64,000 nucleotides of DNA from Sphingomonas sp. (lineage in GTDB: Bacteria; Pseudomonadota; Alphaproteobacteria; Sphingomonadales; Sphingomonadaceae): contig NZ_JAGIAM010000001.1 in assembly GCF_017744835.1 (NCBI RefSeq), positions 496,001 to 560,000 of the forward strand, given 5' to 3'. Below the pieces are notes generated by a model. The model was not told the origin of the DNA and made no database searches. It saw only the letters and a program-made list of their open reading frames with translations. A program made the position numbers and the translations under genes. Each line of letters opens with the position of its first letter. Position 1 is the stretch's first letter. Below, one piece after another: positions 35,181 through 46,210 of the stretch.

Positions 35181-35225
35181 CTCCGAAGGCAGAGGCCACA
35201 GGTTCGAATCCTGTCGGGTGCGCCA
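35181..35225 (+). other. Attachment-site scar: 3' part of tRNA-Arg(CCG)
   Basis: This 45-nt stretch reads as the 3' half of a tRNA: anticodon loop CTCCGAA with anticodon CCG (Arg), 3' anticodon stem GGCAG, variable loop AGGCC, a T-arm with perfect stem ACAGG/CCTGT and loop TTCGAAT (35198-35214), acceptor strand CGGGTGC, discriminator G and encoded CCA. No D-arm or acceptor 5' strand lies upstream, so it is not a functional tRNA. It is the expected product of integration by the adjacent integrase; the intact tRNA should be at the far end of the element. Confidence 0.85.
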
Positions 35226-35298
35226 GCTTTCTTCCGCGGTTCGCAGGCGACGCTGCATCAGGTCAGCGCGCTCACCCCCTCGCGCACCGAACCCGCCG

Positions 35299-37842
35299 CT
35301 AGAACAGTTTCCGCAGCGTGACCGTCGCCGTCCGCCCGATCGGGTCGAGATAGTCCGGCTGGAATCGATTGGGCAGCACGCCGTTTCGGTCCCGCACATG
35401 CTGGTGCGCGTCGGTCAGGTTGCTGATGTCGAGCGCCAGCCGCAATCGGCGCGCCCATTTCTCCTGCTTGAGCAGACTGCCGAGCGCGACATAGCCGCCC
35501 AGATTGAGCTTGAAGATCGACGAGAAGTGCAGGTCCCCGGCGGGATCGGGGCTGCGCACGCGGTTGGGCGATTGGTACCAGGCGTCGAACTTCATCCCGT
35601 GGCCCAGGTAGTTCACGCCGGCATAGGCATAGCCATAGGCCCGGGGCACGCCCCAGCCGCGCACCGTGTCGCCGCGCAGTAGGTCGAGCTCGGGCGTGCC
35701 GGGGCGCAGCTGCAGCCGGTCCGAGAAGCGGATGCTGGGGCCGATGCCGGCATAATAGCTCGTCTGCGCCGGCCCGGCGCCCTTGGTGCCGGGGGGAGGC
35801 GGCGGCGCCTTGCCGAACTTTCCATAGGCGCTGACCGTCAGGTTCAGCGTGCGCTGGCGCTCGACGGCGAAGTTGATCGGCTGGTAGGTGACCGACGTCA
35901 GGCGCCCGGCGGAGTCGCGGAGGAACAGGTCGGGCAGCAGCGCCTCGGTCTGCGGCGTGATCGCATAGACGGTGCCCGTCTGGCCGCGGATCGTCGCCGC
36001 CTCATAGGTCAGCGCCAGCCGCATTTCGGGCAGGGGGTTGAGCGAGAGCGCCAGCGAGCGGACCGTCCGCCGCTCGGCGGCAAGGTCGGGATTGCCGCCC
36101 TGGACCAGCGTGACCAGCTCGGTGCGGCCGCTTCCGAAATCGAAGACCGGCACGTTGGGAACGCGCGTCACCGGGGTGGACTGCTGCACCATGTCGGGCG
36201 CGGTTGCGCTGTGCTTGACGGTGGCGAGCAGCTGCACGTCCTTCAGCGGGCCCCAGCTCAGGCCATAGGCCGTGTCGTGCAGCGCGCCGAAGCCCCCGAC
36301 TTGGCGCGCATTGACCGACGCGTTGACCGAAAGCTCGCCGACAAAGCCGAGCACCTTCTCGCGCCTGGAGGCCAGCGGCACTTCGAGCGCGATGCCTGCC
36401 TCCGCTCGCCCACGCCCGAGGCGCAGGTCGGAGGGATTGGGCCCGACCGAGGAGGAAACTGCCGTCGTCCGCCCCGCCTCCGCGGTCGCCGTCACGACTA
36501 CGCCGCCGGCGGGGAGCCGGATCGGCGTGTTGGTGATCACGGCCTTGGCCTCGGCGGTGCGGACGCGCTGCCGGGTGCGGTCGACCAGCCGCGCCGAGAG
36601 CAAGGACGGATCGAGCGGCGCGAACGGGTCGGCGCCCGCGGCGATCGCCTGGTTGGCTGCGTCCGGCGAAATGCCCAGCTCGGTGCGGGCCCGGGTCTGC
36701 TTCTGGTCGAGCGAGCCGGTCAGGTCCCAGCGCCATCCGGCGATCGCACCGCGCAGCATCAAGCCGGCGTGGAGACTGGTCTCGGTCTTGTCCGCGCGCA
36801 GCACAGGCGCTTCGGTCAGATAGCGATTGAGCAGCACCGGGCCCGCAAAGGGCGAGAAGCCATTGGTGTCCGGGACGAGCAGCCTGGCGGTGGCGGGGCC
36901 GCCGAGCGAGCGGTCGCGGCTCTGCTCGGCCGAGAGGCTGATCGAGCCGGAGAGCGTCTCGCCGATCCGGTCGGCGACCACGGTCTCGACCTTGACCGCG
37001 TCGTTGCCTGGCATGAGCGTGCGATAGGGGCCTAGGTCGAACAGGCGCGGCCGATCCGCGCCCGCGACATAGCCGGCCAGCACCCCGCGGTCGGCCGGAT
37101 TCTCGGGCACCGACGCGATTCTCACCGGCCGGCCCGCCACGGCCGACAGCGCCGGATCGATCTCGCCGCCGCCCGGAGCGGTGATGTTGCCGATCGCGTC
37201 GAACGGCACGCCGGGATCGGGCGCCAGGCTGCGTTCGGACTGGAGCAGCGGGTCGGTGTGCCGATATTCGATCCCGATCGTGAGCCGGGCGCCGTCGCGC
37301 AGCCGCGTCATTCCCAGATTGGCCTTCTCGGTCGCGCTCCCCCGGCGCGTCGTGGTGCCCGCGCTTCCGCTCGCCTCGATCTGGCGGAAGCGGCGCTTGG
37401 TGATGAAGTTGACCAGGCGCCGCGTCGGCGGGAAGCCGAACTTGAGCGCGGCCTGCTCGGGCAGGACCTCGACCTTCTCGATCGCTTCGGGAGGCAGCGT
37501 GCCGATCTCGGCAAAGCCCGAGATGCGCTGGGCGTTGAGCAGGAAGATCGGCTCCGAACCGTCGGCACTCTGGGTGGTGCCACGGATGGCCTGGAGCAGC
37601 TCGGGCACCGTCGCGGCGCCCGTGGCGGCCACGGCATCGGCGTCGAGCTCGGCGATCGGGGCGATGTCGGTGACGGCCGACCCGCGCTTGCCGATCACGA
37701 TGATGTCGGGCTTGGAATCATCGGGCGAAGTCTCTGGGCTCGACCGCCCCTCGGCTTGCTGCGCCGATGCGGCTGAGCCGAACAGACATGCGATCGCAAT
37801 GGTCGAACAACCCAGGGCGCACGTCTTCGATCGCATCCGCAT
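35299..37842 (-). CDS. TonB-dependent outer-membrane receptor with plug domain
   Basis: Large receptor of about 847 aa. A signal peptide ends at GSAASAQ. A plug domain covers about residues 45-160 (PELLQAIRGTTQSADGSEPI, then LPPEAIEKVEVLPEQAALKF and RRLVNFITKRRF), and the remainder is beta-barrel ending in the terminal strand ATVTLRKLF with Phe last, as required for barrel assembly. ATG 37842 or the in-frame ATG 37836 may be used. A proline run (PPPPPG) in an extracellular loop is unusual. The ligand is unknown. It is the first chromosomal gene beyond the attachment scar, 74 bp from it. Confidence 0.85.
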   Translation of the reverse strand: MRMRSKTCALGCSTIAIACLFGSAASAQQAEGRSSPETSPDDSKPDIIVIGKRGSAVTDIAPIAELDADAVAATGAATVPELLQAIRGTTQSADGSEPIFLLNAQRISGFAEIGTLPPEAIEKVEVLPEQAALKFGFPPTRRLVNFITKRRFRQIEASGSAGTTTRRGSATEKANLGMTRLRDGARLTIGIEYRHTDPLLQSERSLAPDPGVPFDAIGNITAPGGGEIDPALSAVAGRPVRIASVPENPADRGVLAGYVAGADRPRLFDLGPYRTLMPGNDAVKVETVVADRIGETLSGSISLSAEQSRDRSLGGPATARLLVPDTNGFSPFAGPVLLNRYLTEAPVLRADKTETSLHAGLMLRGAIAGWRWDLTGSLDQKQTRARTELGISPDAANQAIAAGADPFAPLDPSLLSARLVDRTRQRVRTAEAKAVITNTPIRLPAGGVVVTATAEAGRTTAVSSSVGPNPSDLRLGRGRAEAGIALEVPLASRREKVLGFVGELSVNASVNARQVGGFGALHDTAYGLSWGPLKDVQLLATVKHSATAPDMVQQSTPVTRVPNVPVFDFGSGRTELVTLVQGGNPDLAAERRTVRSLALSLNPLPEMRLALTYEAATIRGQTGTVYAITPQTEALLPDLFLRDSAGRLTSVTYQPINFAVERQRTLNLTVSAYGKFGKAPPPPPGTKGAGPAQTSYYAGIGPSIRFSDRLQLRPGTPELDLLRGDTVRGWGVPRAYGYAYAGVNYLGHGMKFDAWYQSPNRVRSPDPAGDLHFSSIFKLNLGGYVALGSLLKQEKWARRLRLALDISNLTDAHQHVRDRNGVLPNRFQPDYLDPIGRTATVTLRKLF

Positions 37843-37920
37843 TGATCCGAATAGATATTCGGGCCGTTGGTTATCCGAAACCAATGAGAATTGCTTGTAC
37901 TGTCTCGTCGTACGTCTTGT

Positions 37921-39375
37921 TCAAAACGATCCGAAGACGCTCGCCACCAATATCACGACGATGAGCGCGACCAGCGAGTTGAGGATTCCCGCCACCGCGA
38001 TGTCGATATAGCTTTCCCGGTGCGTCATTCCGCAGAGGGCGAGCAGCGTCACCACCGCGCCATTGTGGGGGAGCAGGTCGAGCGTCCCCGCCCCGATCAC
38101 TGCGACGCGGTGCATCAGTTCGGGGTCGGTGCCGGTCCGCGCGGCGATGTCCATATAGGCCGGGCCGAGCGCCTCGAGCGCGATGGTCAGCCCGCCCGAG
38201 GCCGATCCGGTCAGCCCGGCCAGCAGATTGGTCGCGACCGCGAGCGAGACGAGCGGCCCGCCCCCCAGCCCCAACAGCCAGTCGCGGATCGCCTCGAAGG
38301 CCGGCAGCGCCGCGATCACTGCGCCGAAGCCGACCAGCGACGCGACGCTCAGCGCCGGGAGCACCGCCGCGTGGCAGCCCGCGTCGACGCTGTCGCGCAA
38401 ATTGGTCAGCCGTCCGCGGTTGAGCAGGATCAGCACCAGCGTCGCGACCGCCAGCGCCGCCACCACCGACCAGATCCCCGCCACTGCCGACACCGTCGTG
38501 CCGCCCCATTTCGCCTCGGCGAGATAGTCCGCATCGATCGACGGCAGCACGACCAGCGAGAGGAGCAAATTGACGCAGATCACCACCCCCACCGGCACGA
38601 ACGCGACTGCGAAACCCGGCCGGTCCGCCGCCGGCGCGCCGCGGTCGATCTCCGCGGGATCGAAGGTCGAGGCCGTGGTGCTGTGCTCACGGATCCGCGC
38701 CGCGTCGATCGGGCACGCGATCGCTTCGCCTTCCCCGTTCCGCCGGGCGACCGCCTGCGCGCGGCGGAGCCAGGCGAGGCCGATCGCCAGCATCACCGCC
38801 GCCGCGATGAACCCCAGCCCCGGGGCCGAATAGAGCGAGGTCCCGAAGAAGGGCATCGGAATGACGTTCTGGATCGCCGGCGATCCCGGCAGCGCCGTCA
38901 TCGTGAAGGTCGAGGTCCCCAGGATCACCGTGGCGGGCACCAGCCGCCGCGGAATCCCCGCCCCGTCGAACAGCGCCTGCGCCATCGGCACCATGACGAA
39001 GAAGGCGACGAACAGGCTGATCCCGCCATAGGTGAGCACTGCACCCGCGAGCACCACCGCCAGCACCGCGCGCTCCCGCCCGAGCACGCGCGTCATGCAA
39101 TCGGCGATCGTCGAAACCGAGCCGCTGTCGTTCATCAGCTTGGCGAACAGCGCGCCGAACAGGAACAGCGGGAAGAATTGCGCGATGAACCCCGCCGCCC
39201 CGGTCATGAACAGCTGGGTCAGCGTCGCGAGCAGCGGGAAGCCCGAGAAGCCCGCGGCGATCAGCGCCGTCACCGGCGCGAGCAGCAGCACGCTCCAGCC
39301 GCGATAGGCCAGCACCACCAGCACCGCGAGCGCGAGCCCGATGCCCAGGAAGCCCGCGAGATCAGACACCGGCAA
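37921..39375 (-). CDS. GntP family permease
   Basis: Inner-membrane symporter of 484 aa with about 12-14 helices, of the GntP (gluconate/organic acid:H+) family. Matching blocks are QFFPLFLFGALFAKLMNDSG, TALPGSPAIQNVIPMPFFGT near residue 160, and HNGAVVTLLALCGMTHRESY near the C-terminus. The start is TTG 39375 or, more likely, GTG 39369; both lie inside the end of the patatin gene, so the two are translationally coupled. The substrate is a hydroxy or keto acid by family knowledge, not specified by sequence. Confidence 0.85.
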   Translation of the reverse strand: MPVSDLAGFLGIGLALAVLVVLAYRGWSVLLLAPVTALIAAGFSGFPLLATLTQLFMTGAAGFIAQFFPLFLFGALFAKLMNDSGSVSTIADCMTRVLGRERAVLAVVLAGAVLTYGGISLFVAFFVMVPMAQALFDGAGIPRRLVPATVILGTSTFTMTALPGSPAIQNVIPMPFFGTSLYSAPGLGFIAAAVMLAIGLAWLRRAQAVARRNGEGEAIACPIDAARIREHSTTASTFDPAEIDRGAPAADRPGFAVAFVPVGVVICVNLLLSLVVLPSIDADYLAEAKWGGTTVSAVAGIWSVVAALAVATLVLILLNRGRLTNLRDSVDAGCHAAVLPALSVASLVGFGAVIAALPAFEAIRDWLLGLGGGPLVSLAVATNLLAGLTGSASGGLTIALEALGPAYMDIAARTGTDPELMHRVAVIGAGTLDLLPHNGAVVTLLALCGMTHRESYIDIAVAGILNSLVALIVVILVASVFGSF

Positions 39376-40396
39376 GCAGCGCGTCGAGGTCGAGGGTTGA
39401 TTCGCGCCCGATCGCGGGTCCCGAGCGGTCGAGGAACTCCTGCGCCGCGGCCCGGCCGATCGCCTTCAGCTTCGACAGGAAGCCCGCTTCGGCATTGAGC
39501 TTGGACGAATAGCCGAACTCCTCCATCGCCGCGCTCGCGATCCGGTGGACGCGCATCCGCGCCCATTTCGAGCCCTCGCCATGCCCCGGATCGGCGACCT
39601 GGCGGAGCAGCGCCATCATCCGCAGCTCCTTGAACAGCGCGGCATTGAACGAGACTTCGTTGACTCGGTCGGCGATGTCGCGCGCCGAATAGGGCGCGGC
39701 GCTCCGCTCGACCGGATTGACCTGCACCAGGATCGTGTCCTCGGACTCGCACTCGCGCACCAGCGGCGTCAGCGTCGGGTTGCCCGAATAGCCGCCGTCC
39801 CAATAGGCCTCGCCGTCGATCTCGATCGCGTGGAACAGCGTCGGGAGGCAGGCCGATGCGAGCACGACGTCGGCAGTGATCCCGGCGTTGCGAAACACGC
39901 GCCCCTGGCCGGTGCGGACGTTGGTCGCAGTGATGAACAGCCGGATCGGGCTGCGCGCGAGCCCGTCGAAATCGACGCTGTCGCTCAGGATATTGCGCAG
40001 CGGGTTCACCCCCACGGGGTTGAGGTCATAGGGCGAGAAGACCCGCGCCATCATGTCCATCGCATTGAACGCGGGCGAATAGTCGAGCGACCAGCGCCCG
40101 AGCAGCACGTCGAGCGCGCTGCGCTGGAACGGGCTGAACACCGCCGCTTCCGAGACCTTGCGCCAGAAGCCGTCGAGCGCGCTGCGGGCGCCATAGGCGC
40201 CGCCCTGGCCATAGCCATGGACCAGGACGACGGCGTTCATCGCTCCCGCCGAAGTGCCCGAAATGCCGTCGATCTCGAGCCACGGCTCCTCGAGCAACCG
40301 GTCGAGCACGCCCCAGGTGAACGCCCCGTGCGCGCCGCCGCCCTGGAGCGCCAGGTCGACGCGCCGGGCCTCACCGGACTTCCGCGTGGTCGCCAT
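39362..40396 (-). CDS. Patatin-like phospholipase
   Basis: Lipid acyl hydrolase of 344 aa. LALQGGGAHGAFTWGVLDRL is the oxyanion loop, ISGTSAGAMNAVVL contains the nucleophile Ser, and DGGYSGNPTLTPL the Asp of the Ser-Asp dyad. A C-terminal helical extension (SKLNAEAGFLSKLKAIGRAA) is typical of the bacterial patatin group often found near polyhydroxyalkanoate genes. No signal peptide is seen, so it is cytoplasmic. ATG 40396 is preceded by AGGGACG. Its 3' end overlaps the GntP permease start. Confidence 0.9.
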   Translation of the reverse strand: MATTRKSGEARRVDLALQGGGAHGAFTWGVLDRLLEEPWLEIDGISGTSAGAMNAVVLVHGYGQGGAYGARSALDGFWRKVSEAAVFSPFQRSALDVLLGRWSLDYSPAFNAMDMMARVFSPYDLNPVGVNPLRNILSDSVDFDGLARSPIRLFITATNVRTGQGRVFRNAGITADVVLASACLPTLFHAIEIDGEAYWDGGYSGNPTLTPLVRECESEDTILVQVNPVERSAAPYSARDIADRVNEVSFNAALFKELRMMALLRQVADPGHGEGSKWARMRVHRIASAAMEEFGYSSKLNAEAGFLSKLKAIGRAAAQEFLDRSGPAIGRESTLDLDALLAGV

Positions 40397-40518
40397 CGTC
40401 CCTGCGTGCCTCCCGCCGGTGCGAGCGAAGGCAGTCCCGCCGATCGCGGGCTTGCCGCACTGCAACAAGCAACCATCGAACCGGGGGGCGAGTCAACCGC
40501 CTGCGGCTGCGACTCGCC

Positions 40519-41193
40519 TCAGGCCGCCGCGGCCTCGGCAGTCACCGGCCCGCCCATCGCCGTTACCGTCGCCTGGTCGCGCACGAGGATCGTCGCGAAG
40601 CTCGGCCGCGCGCACATCGTGTCGACCCAGGCCGCGGTGCGCGGATAGCGCTCGCGGCAGGCGCGCACGCCGATGCAGCCGAGCGTCGCCAGCGGGCTGG
40701 CGACCGCGATGTCGGCCAGCGTCAGCCGGTCCTCGACCAGATAGCCGCTGTCGGGAATCGTCTTCTCGAGATAGTCGAGCAGCGGCGGCAGCAAGTCGCG
40801 CTCGGCCGCGTCGGCGGCCGCATGGTCGCATTCCTGCTTGAGCACGCGCGGGCGCACGAAGCGGTGGCCGAAGATCTCGCCGCCTGCAGCCATCATCAGC
40901 GTGTCGGCCAGCTCGTCGAACCAGATCGTCCGCGCGCGCGCCTCAGGCGCCAGCGGGATCAGATTGGGCTCGGGGAACTTGGCTTCGAGATAGGTGACGA
41001 TCGCAGTCGAATCGGCGATCAGGAAGTCGCCGTCCTTGAACCCCGGCATCTTGCCGAAGGGGCTGGCGGCGGCGAACTCGGGGCCGCCATGGCCCATGCC
41101 CGCCGGCTTCAGCTCGAGCTCGAGCCCCTTTTCGGCCCCGAACACCATCACTTTGCGCACATAGGGCGAAAGCGTCGAACCAAATACGATCAT
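40519..41193 (-). CDS. Glutathione S-transferase
   Basis: GST of 224 aa. MIVFGSTLSPYVRKVMVFGA opens the thioredoxin fold with a Ser-type GSH activation site, ASPFGKMPGF is the cis-Pro loop, and IADSTAIVTYLEAKFPEPNL the GSH-binding acidic-Ser pair. The C-terminal helical domain contains VEDRLTLADIAVASPLATLG with the N-capping box. ATG 41193 has AGGA 8 nt upstream. It is divergent from the DUF2339 gene. The sequence is most like small catabolic or detoxifying sphingomonad GSTs; the substrate is unknown. Confidence 0.9.
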   Translation of the reverse strand: MIVFGSTLSPYVRKVMVFGAEKGLELELKPAGMGHGGPEFAAASPFGKMPGFKDGDFLIADSTAIVTYLEAKFPEPNLIPLAPEARARTIWFDELADTLMMAAGGEIFGHRFVRPRVLKQECDHAAADAAERDLLPPLLDYLEKTIPDSGYLVEDRLTLADIAVASPLATLGCIGVRACRERYPRTAAWVDTMCARPSFATILVRDQATVTAMGGPVTAEAAAA

Positions 41194-41293
41194 CGGACAT
41201 TCCTCTCCATCATGCGGCGAACGTCCTTGCCTGGAGCACCCAAGCCTTCTCGCCACCGCGACAGCGCGAGCCCGATGTGCCAAGAGTGATTCA

Positions 41294-43795
41294 GTGACCG
41301 GTTTCGTCTTCCTGATCGCGCTCGGCTTGGCCGTGGGCCTCTTCTGGGTCCTGCGGCGCGTCACCATCTTGGAGCAGGAGTTGCGCCGCGTCGAGTCCGA
41401 GCTTGTCGGGCTCGAGCAAAGGCTCGCGCGATCCGCCCCTGCCCGCCCCCAGGCGGCGCCCGAGCCCGTCCAGCCGGCGGCGGCGCTCGCCGCCGAACCG
41501 CGCCCGGTGCGGGTCGCCCCCTCAGCGGAGCCGGTGCGCGAGCCCTCGCCCGTCGCGGCGCCCGCGCGCAGCTTCAACCTCGAGACGCTGATCGGCAGCA
41601 GCCTGCCGGTGTGGATCGGCGGCGCGGCGCTCGTCCTCGCCGGCTTCTTCCTCGTCCGCTATTCGATCGAGAGCGGGCTGCTCGGCCCGGCCACACGCAC
41701 GGTGCTCGCCGCCCTGTTCGGCCTCGTCCTGATCGCCGCGAGCGAGGTCGCGCGCCGCCTGCCCGCCACCGCCGAGGACCCGCGCATCGCCCAGGCGCTC
41801 GCCGGCGCGGGCGTCGCCAGCCTCTACGGCACGCTCTACATGGCGGCCGCGCTCTATCATCTGGTGAGCCCGCTCAGCGCCTTCGTGCTCGTGCTCGGCG
41901 TCACCGCCGCCGCGATGGCGCTCGCGCTCCGCCACGGCCCGCCGACCGCCGTGATGGCACTGGTCGGCGGCTTCGCCGCGCCGCTCATCGCCGGGTTCGA
42001 CGCCGCGGGCATCGGGCCGCTGCTCGTCTATCTGGCGCTGTTCATCGGCGCGCTGTTCGCGCTCGCGATCCGCCGCGGCTGGGGCTGGCTCGCGCTCGCC
42101 GCCGCCGCCGCGGGCTTCGCCTGGATCAATTTCCTGATCGCCGAGCTGGGCGGCCGCGCGCAGGACCTGTCGGCGGTCGGCGCCTTCACCATGCTGCTCG
42201 CCGCCTGCGCCAGCGCCGCGCTGCCCGCCGCGGGCGCGCGCAACCGCTGGTTCCGCCTCGCGCCGCTGGTCGCGGGCTTCATCCAGCTCGTCGCGCTCGC
42301 CCCCGCGCTCCACTTCGACGCGCTCGCCTGGGGTTTCTACCTCGTCCTCGCCGCCGCCGCGATCTTCCTGTCGTGGCGCGATTCGCTCTATCTCCCCGCC
42401 GCGCTCGCCGCGCTGATCTTCCTGCTGCTGCTCCAGGCGCTCGCGCTGCTCCAGCCCGAGCGGAGCGTCACCCCCGTCGCCGCGGTCCTCGCGACGCTGC
42501 TCTTCGCCGTCCCCGGCCATCTGCTCGCGACACGCGGCACGCGCTGGGCCTTGCTCGCACTCGGCGGCAGCGCGGGGCCGCTGCTGGTGGCGCAGGCCTG
42601 CGCCCCCTCGCTGCTCCCCGATACCGGCTGGGCCTTGCTCGAGCTGCTCGCCGCCGCCGCCTGCGCGCGCGTCGCCTGGCTGCTGCGCGAGCGCGACGGC
42701 ACTGCGCTCACCGCCGCCACGCTGGCGACTGCGCTGCTCGCCGCGCTCGGCCTCGCGCAGCTCGTCCCCGACCGCTGGATCGCAGTCCCGCTCACGCTCA
42801 CTCTGCTCGGCCTCGCCGCCTGGGCGCGCACCGCCAGGGCGCCGCATCTCTACGAGCTTCCCGTCCTGCCCTTCGCCGCCGCGCTGCTCGCCGCCGCGCT
42901 GCCGATCGCGGCGCTCGCCGACCTCGTCGTCGCCTCGGCCACCGGCGACCGCCTTCCCTATTTGCGGCTCCCCGCGCTGGGCGACCTGTTCCGCACGCTC
43001 GCGCTGCCCGTCGCCGCGACGATCACGATCCTGTTCGACCGGCCCCAGCTCGGCCGCGCGCGCCGCTTCGTCGGCGCCGCGGCGATCACGCTCGGCATCC
43101 TGCTGCTCTATGCGCTCGCCAAGCAGCTGCTCGCCATCGCCACGCTGCCGCGCTTCGCCAGCCTCGGCTTCGTCGAGCGCGCGCTGCTCACCCAGGTCTG
43201 CCTCGGCACCGGCTGGCTGCTGCTCCGCCGCAACCAGCTCCCCAGCCTCGGCGGCGTGCTGCTCACCCTCGGCCTCGCCCGGCTGGTCTGGTTCGACCTC
43301 GTCGTGCTGAGCCCGGTGATCGAGCCCCAGGCGGTCGGCGCGATCCCGCTGCTCAACGCCGCGGTGCTCCACCTGGGCCTCGCCGCCTTCTGGCTGTGGA
43401 CGCTCGCCCCCACCCGCCCGATCCGCGCCGGCGCGGCGCTGTTCACCATCGCGACTCTGCTCGCCGCGGTGCGCCAGGCGACGCACGGCAACCTCCTCAC
43501 CGGCCCGGTCGGCACGCTCGAGAACACCGGCTATTCAGCCGCGCTGCTCGGCCTCGCGCTGTTCTGGCTGTGGCGCGGGATCGCTGCCTCGGCGCGCGAC
43601 CTGCGCCTCTTCGGCCTCGGCCTGCTCACCGCGGTCACCTTCAAGGTCTTCCTGATCGACGCGGCGGCGCTCGAGGGCGTGCTGCGCATCCTCTCCTTCC
43701 TCGCGCTGGGCGTCGCGCTGATCGGAATCAGCTGGGCGTACAACCGCTTCCTGGGCAAGGGCGCGACCCTCGCGGACACGCCGGCGGAGGCCTGA
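41294..43795 (+). CDS. DUF2339 multi-pass membrane protein
   Basis: Very hydrophobic 833-aa protein with more than 20 predicted helices. The N-terminus has one helix, a short coiled-coil-like stretch (EQELRRVESELVGLEQRLAR) and a Pro/Ala-rich linker to about residue 100. The DUF2339 core then begins with SLPVWIGGAALVLAGFFLVR. It ends with helices including RILSFLALGVALIGISWAYN. The function of the family is unknown; it is widespread in proteobacteria. GTG 41294 is the start, with AAGAG upstream. Long antisense open frames in this gene result from GC-rich codon bias. Confidence 0.85.
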   Translation: MTGFVFLIALGLAVGLFWVLRRVTILEQELRRVESELVGLEQRLARSAPARPQAAPEPVQPAAALAAEPRPVRVAPSAEPVREPSPVAAPARSFNLETLIGSSLPVWIGGAALVLAGFFLVRYSIESGLLGPATRTVLAALFGLVLIAASEVARRLPATAEDPRIAQALAGAGVASLYGTLYMAAALYHLVSPLSAFVLVLGVTAAAMALALRHGPPTAVMALVGGFAAPLIAGFDAAGIGPLLVYLALFIGALFALAIRRGWGWLALAAAAAGFAWINFLIAELGGRAQDLSAVGAFTMLLAACASAALPAAGARNRWFRLAPLVAGFIQLVALAPALHFDALAWGFYLVLAAAAIFLSWRDSLYLPAALAALIFLLLLQALALLQPERSVTPVAAVLATLLFAVPGHLLATRGTRWALLALGGSAGPLLVAQACAPSLLPDTGWALLELLAAAACARVAWLLRERDGTALTAATLATALLAALGLAQLVPDRWIAVPLTLTLLGLAAWARTARAPHLYELPVLPFAAALLAAALPIAALADLVVASATGDRLPYLRLPALGDLFRTLALPVAATITILFDRPQLGRARRFVGAAAITLGILLLYALAKQLLAIATLPRFASLGFVERALLTQVCLGTGWLLLRRNQLPSLGGVLLTLGLARLVWFDLVVLSPVIEPQAVGAIPLLNAAVLHLGLAAFWLWTLAPTRPIRAGAALFTIATLLAAVRQATHGNLLTGPVGTLENTGYSAALLGLALFWLWRGIAASARDLRLFGLGLLTAVTFKVFLIDAAALEGVLRILSFLALGVALIGISWAYNRFLGKGATLADTPAEA

Positions 43796-43798
43796 TCA

Positions 43799-43817
43799 AG
43801 GTCAGCGCTGCTGACCT
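43799..43817 (+). terminator. Hairpin 3 nt after the DUF2339 gene
   Basis: AGGTCAGC (43799-43806) pairs with GCTGACCT (43810-43817) around a 3-base loop, an 8-bp perfect stem just after the stop codon. A weak T-rich stretch begins 13 nt later, so termination is plausible but not canonical. It separates the membrane gene from the bkd operon, whose promoter should lie in the AT-richer bases that follow. Confidence 0.45.
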
Positions 43818-43845
43818 ACTCGACAAGGCTTTTGAAATTTTATAA

Positions 43846-46205
<2,360 letters not shown>

Positions 46206-46210
46206 CCGGC

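Noticed and set aside
35181..35225. A functional tRNA gene at this place
   Set aside because: No acceptor 5' strand, D-arm or complete anticodon stem exists upstream; only the 3' half is present.
41522..43845. Very long open frames antisense to and out of frame with the DUF2339 gene (654 and 744 codons)
   Set aside because: They consist of Glu/Arg/Gly- or Arg/Ala/Pro-rich low-complexity text that mirrors GC-rich codon bias of the real gene.
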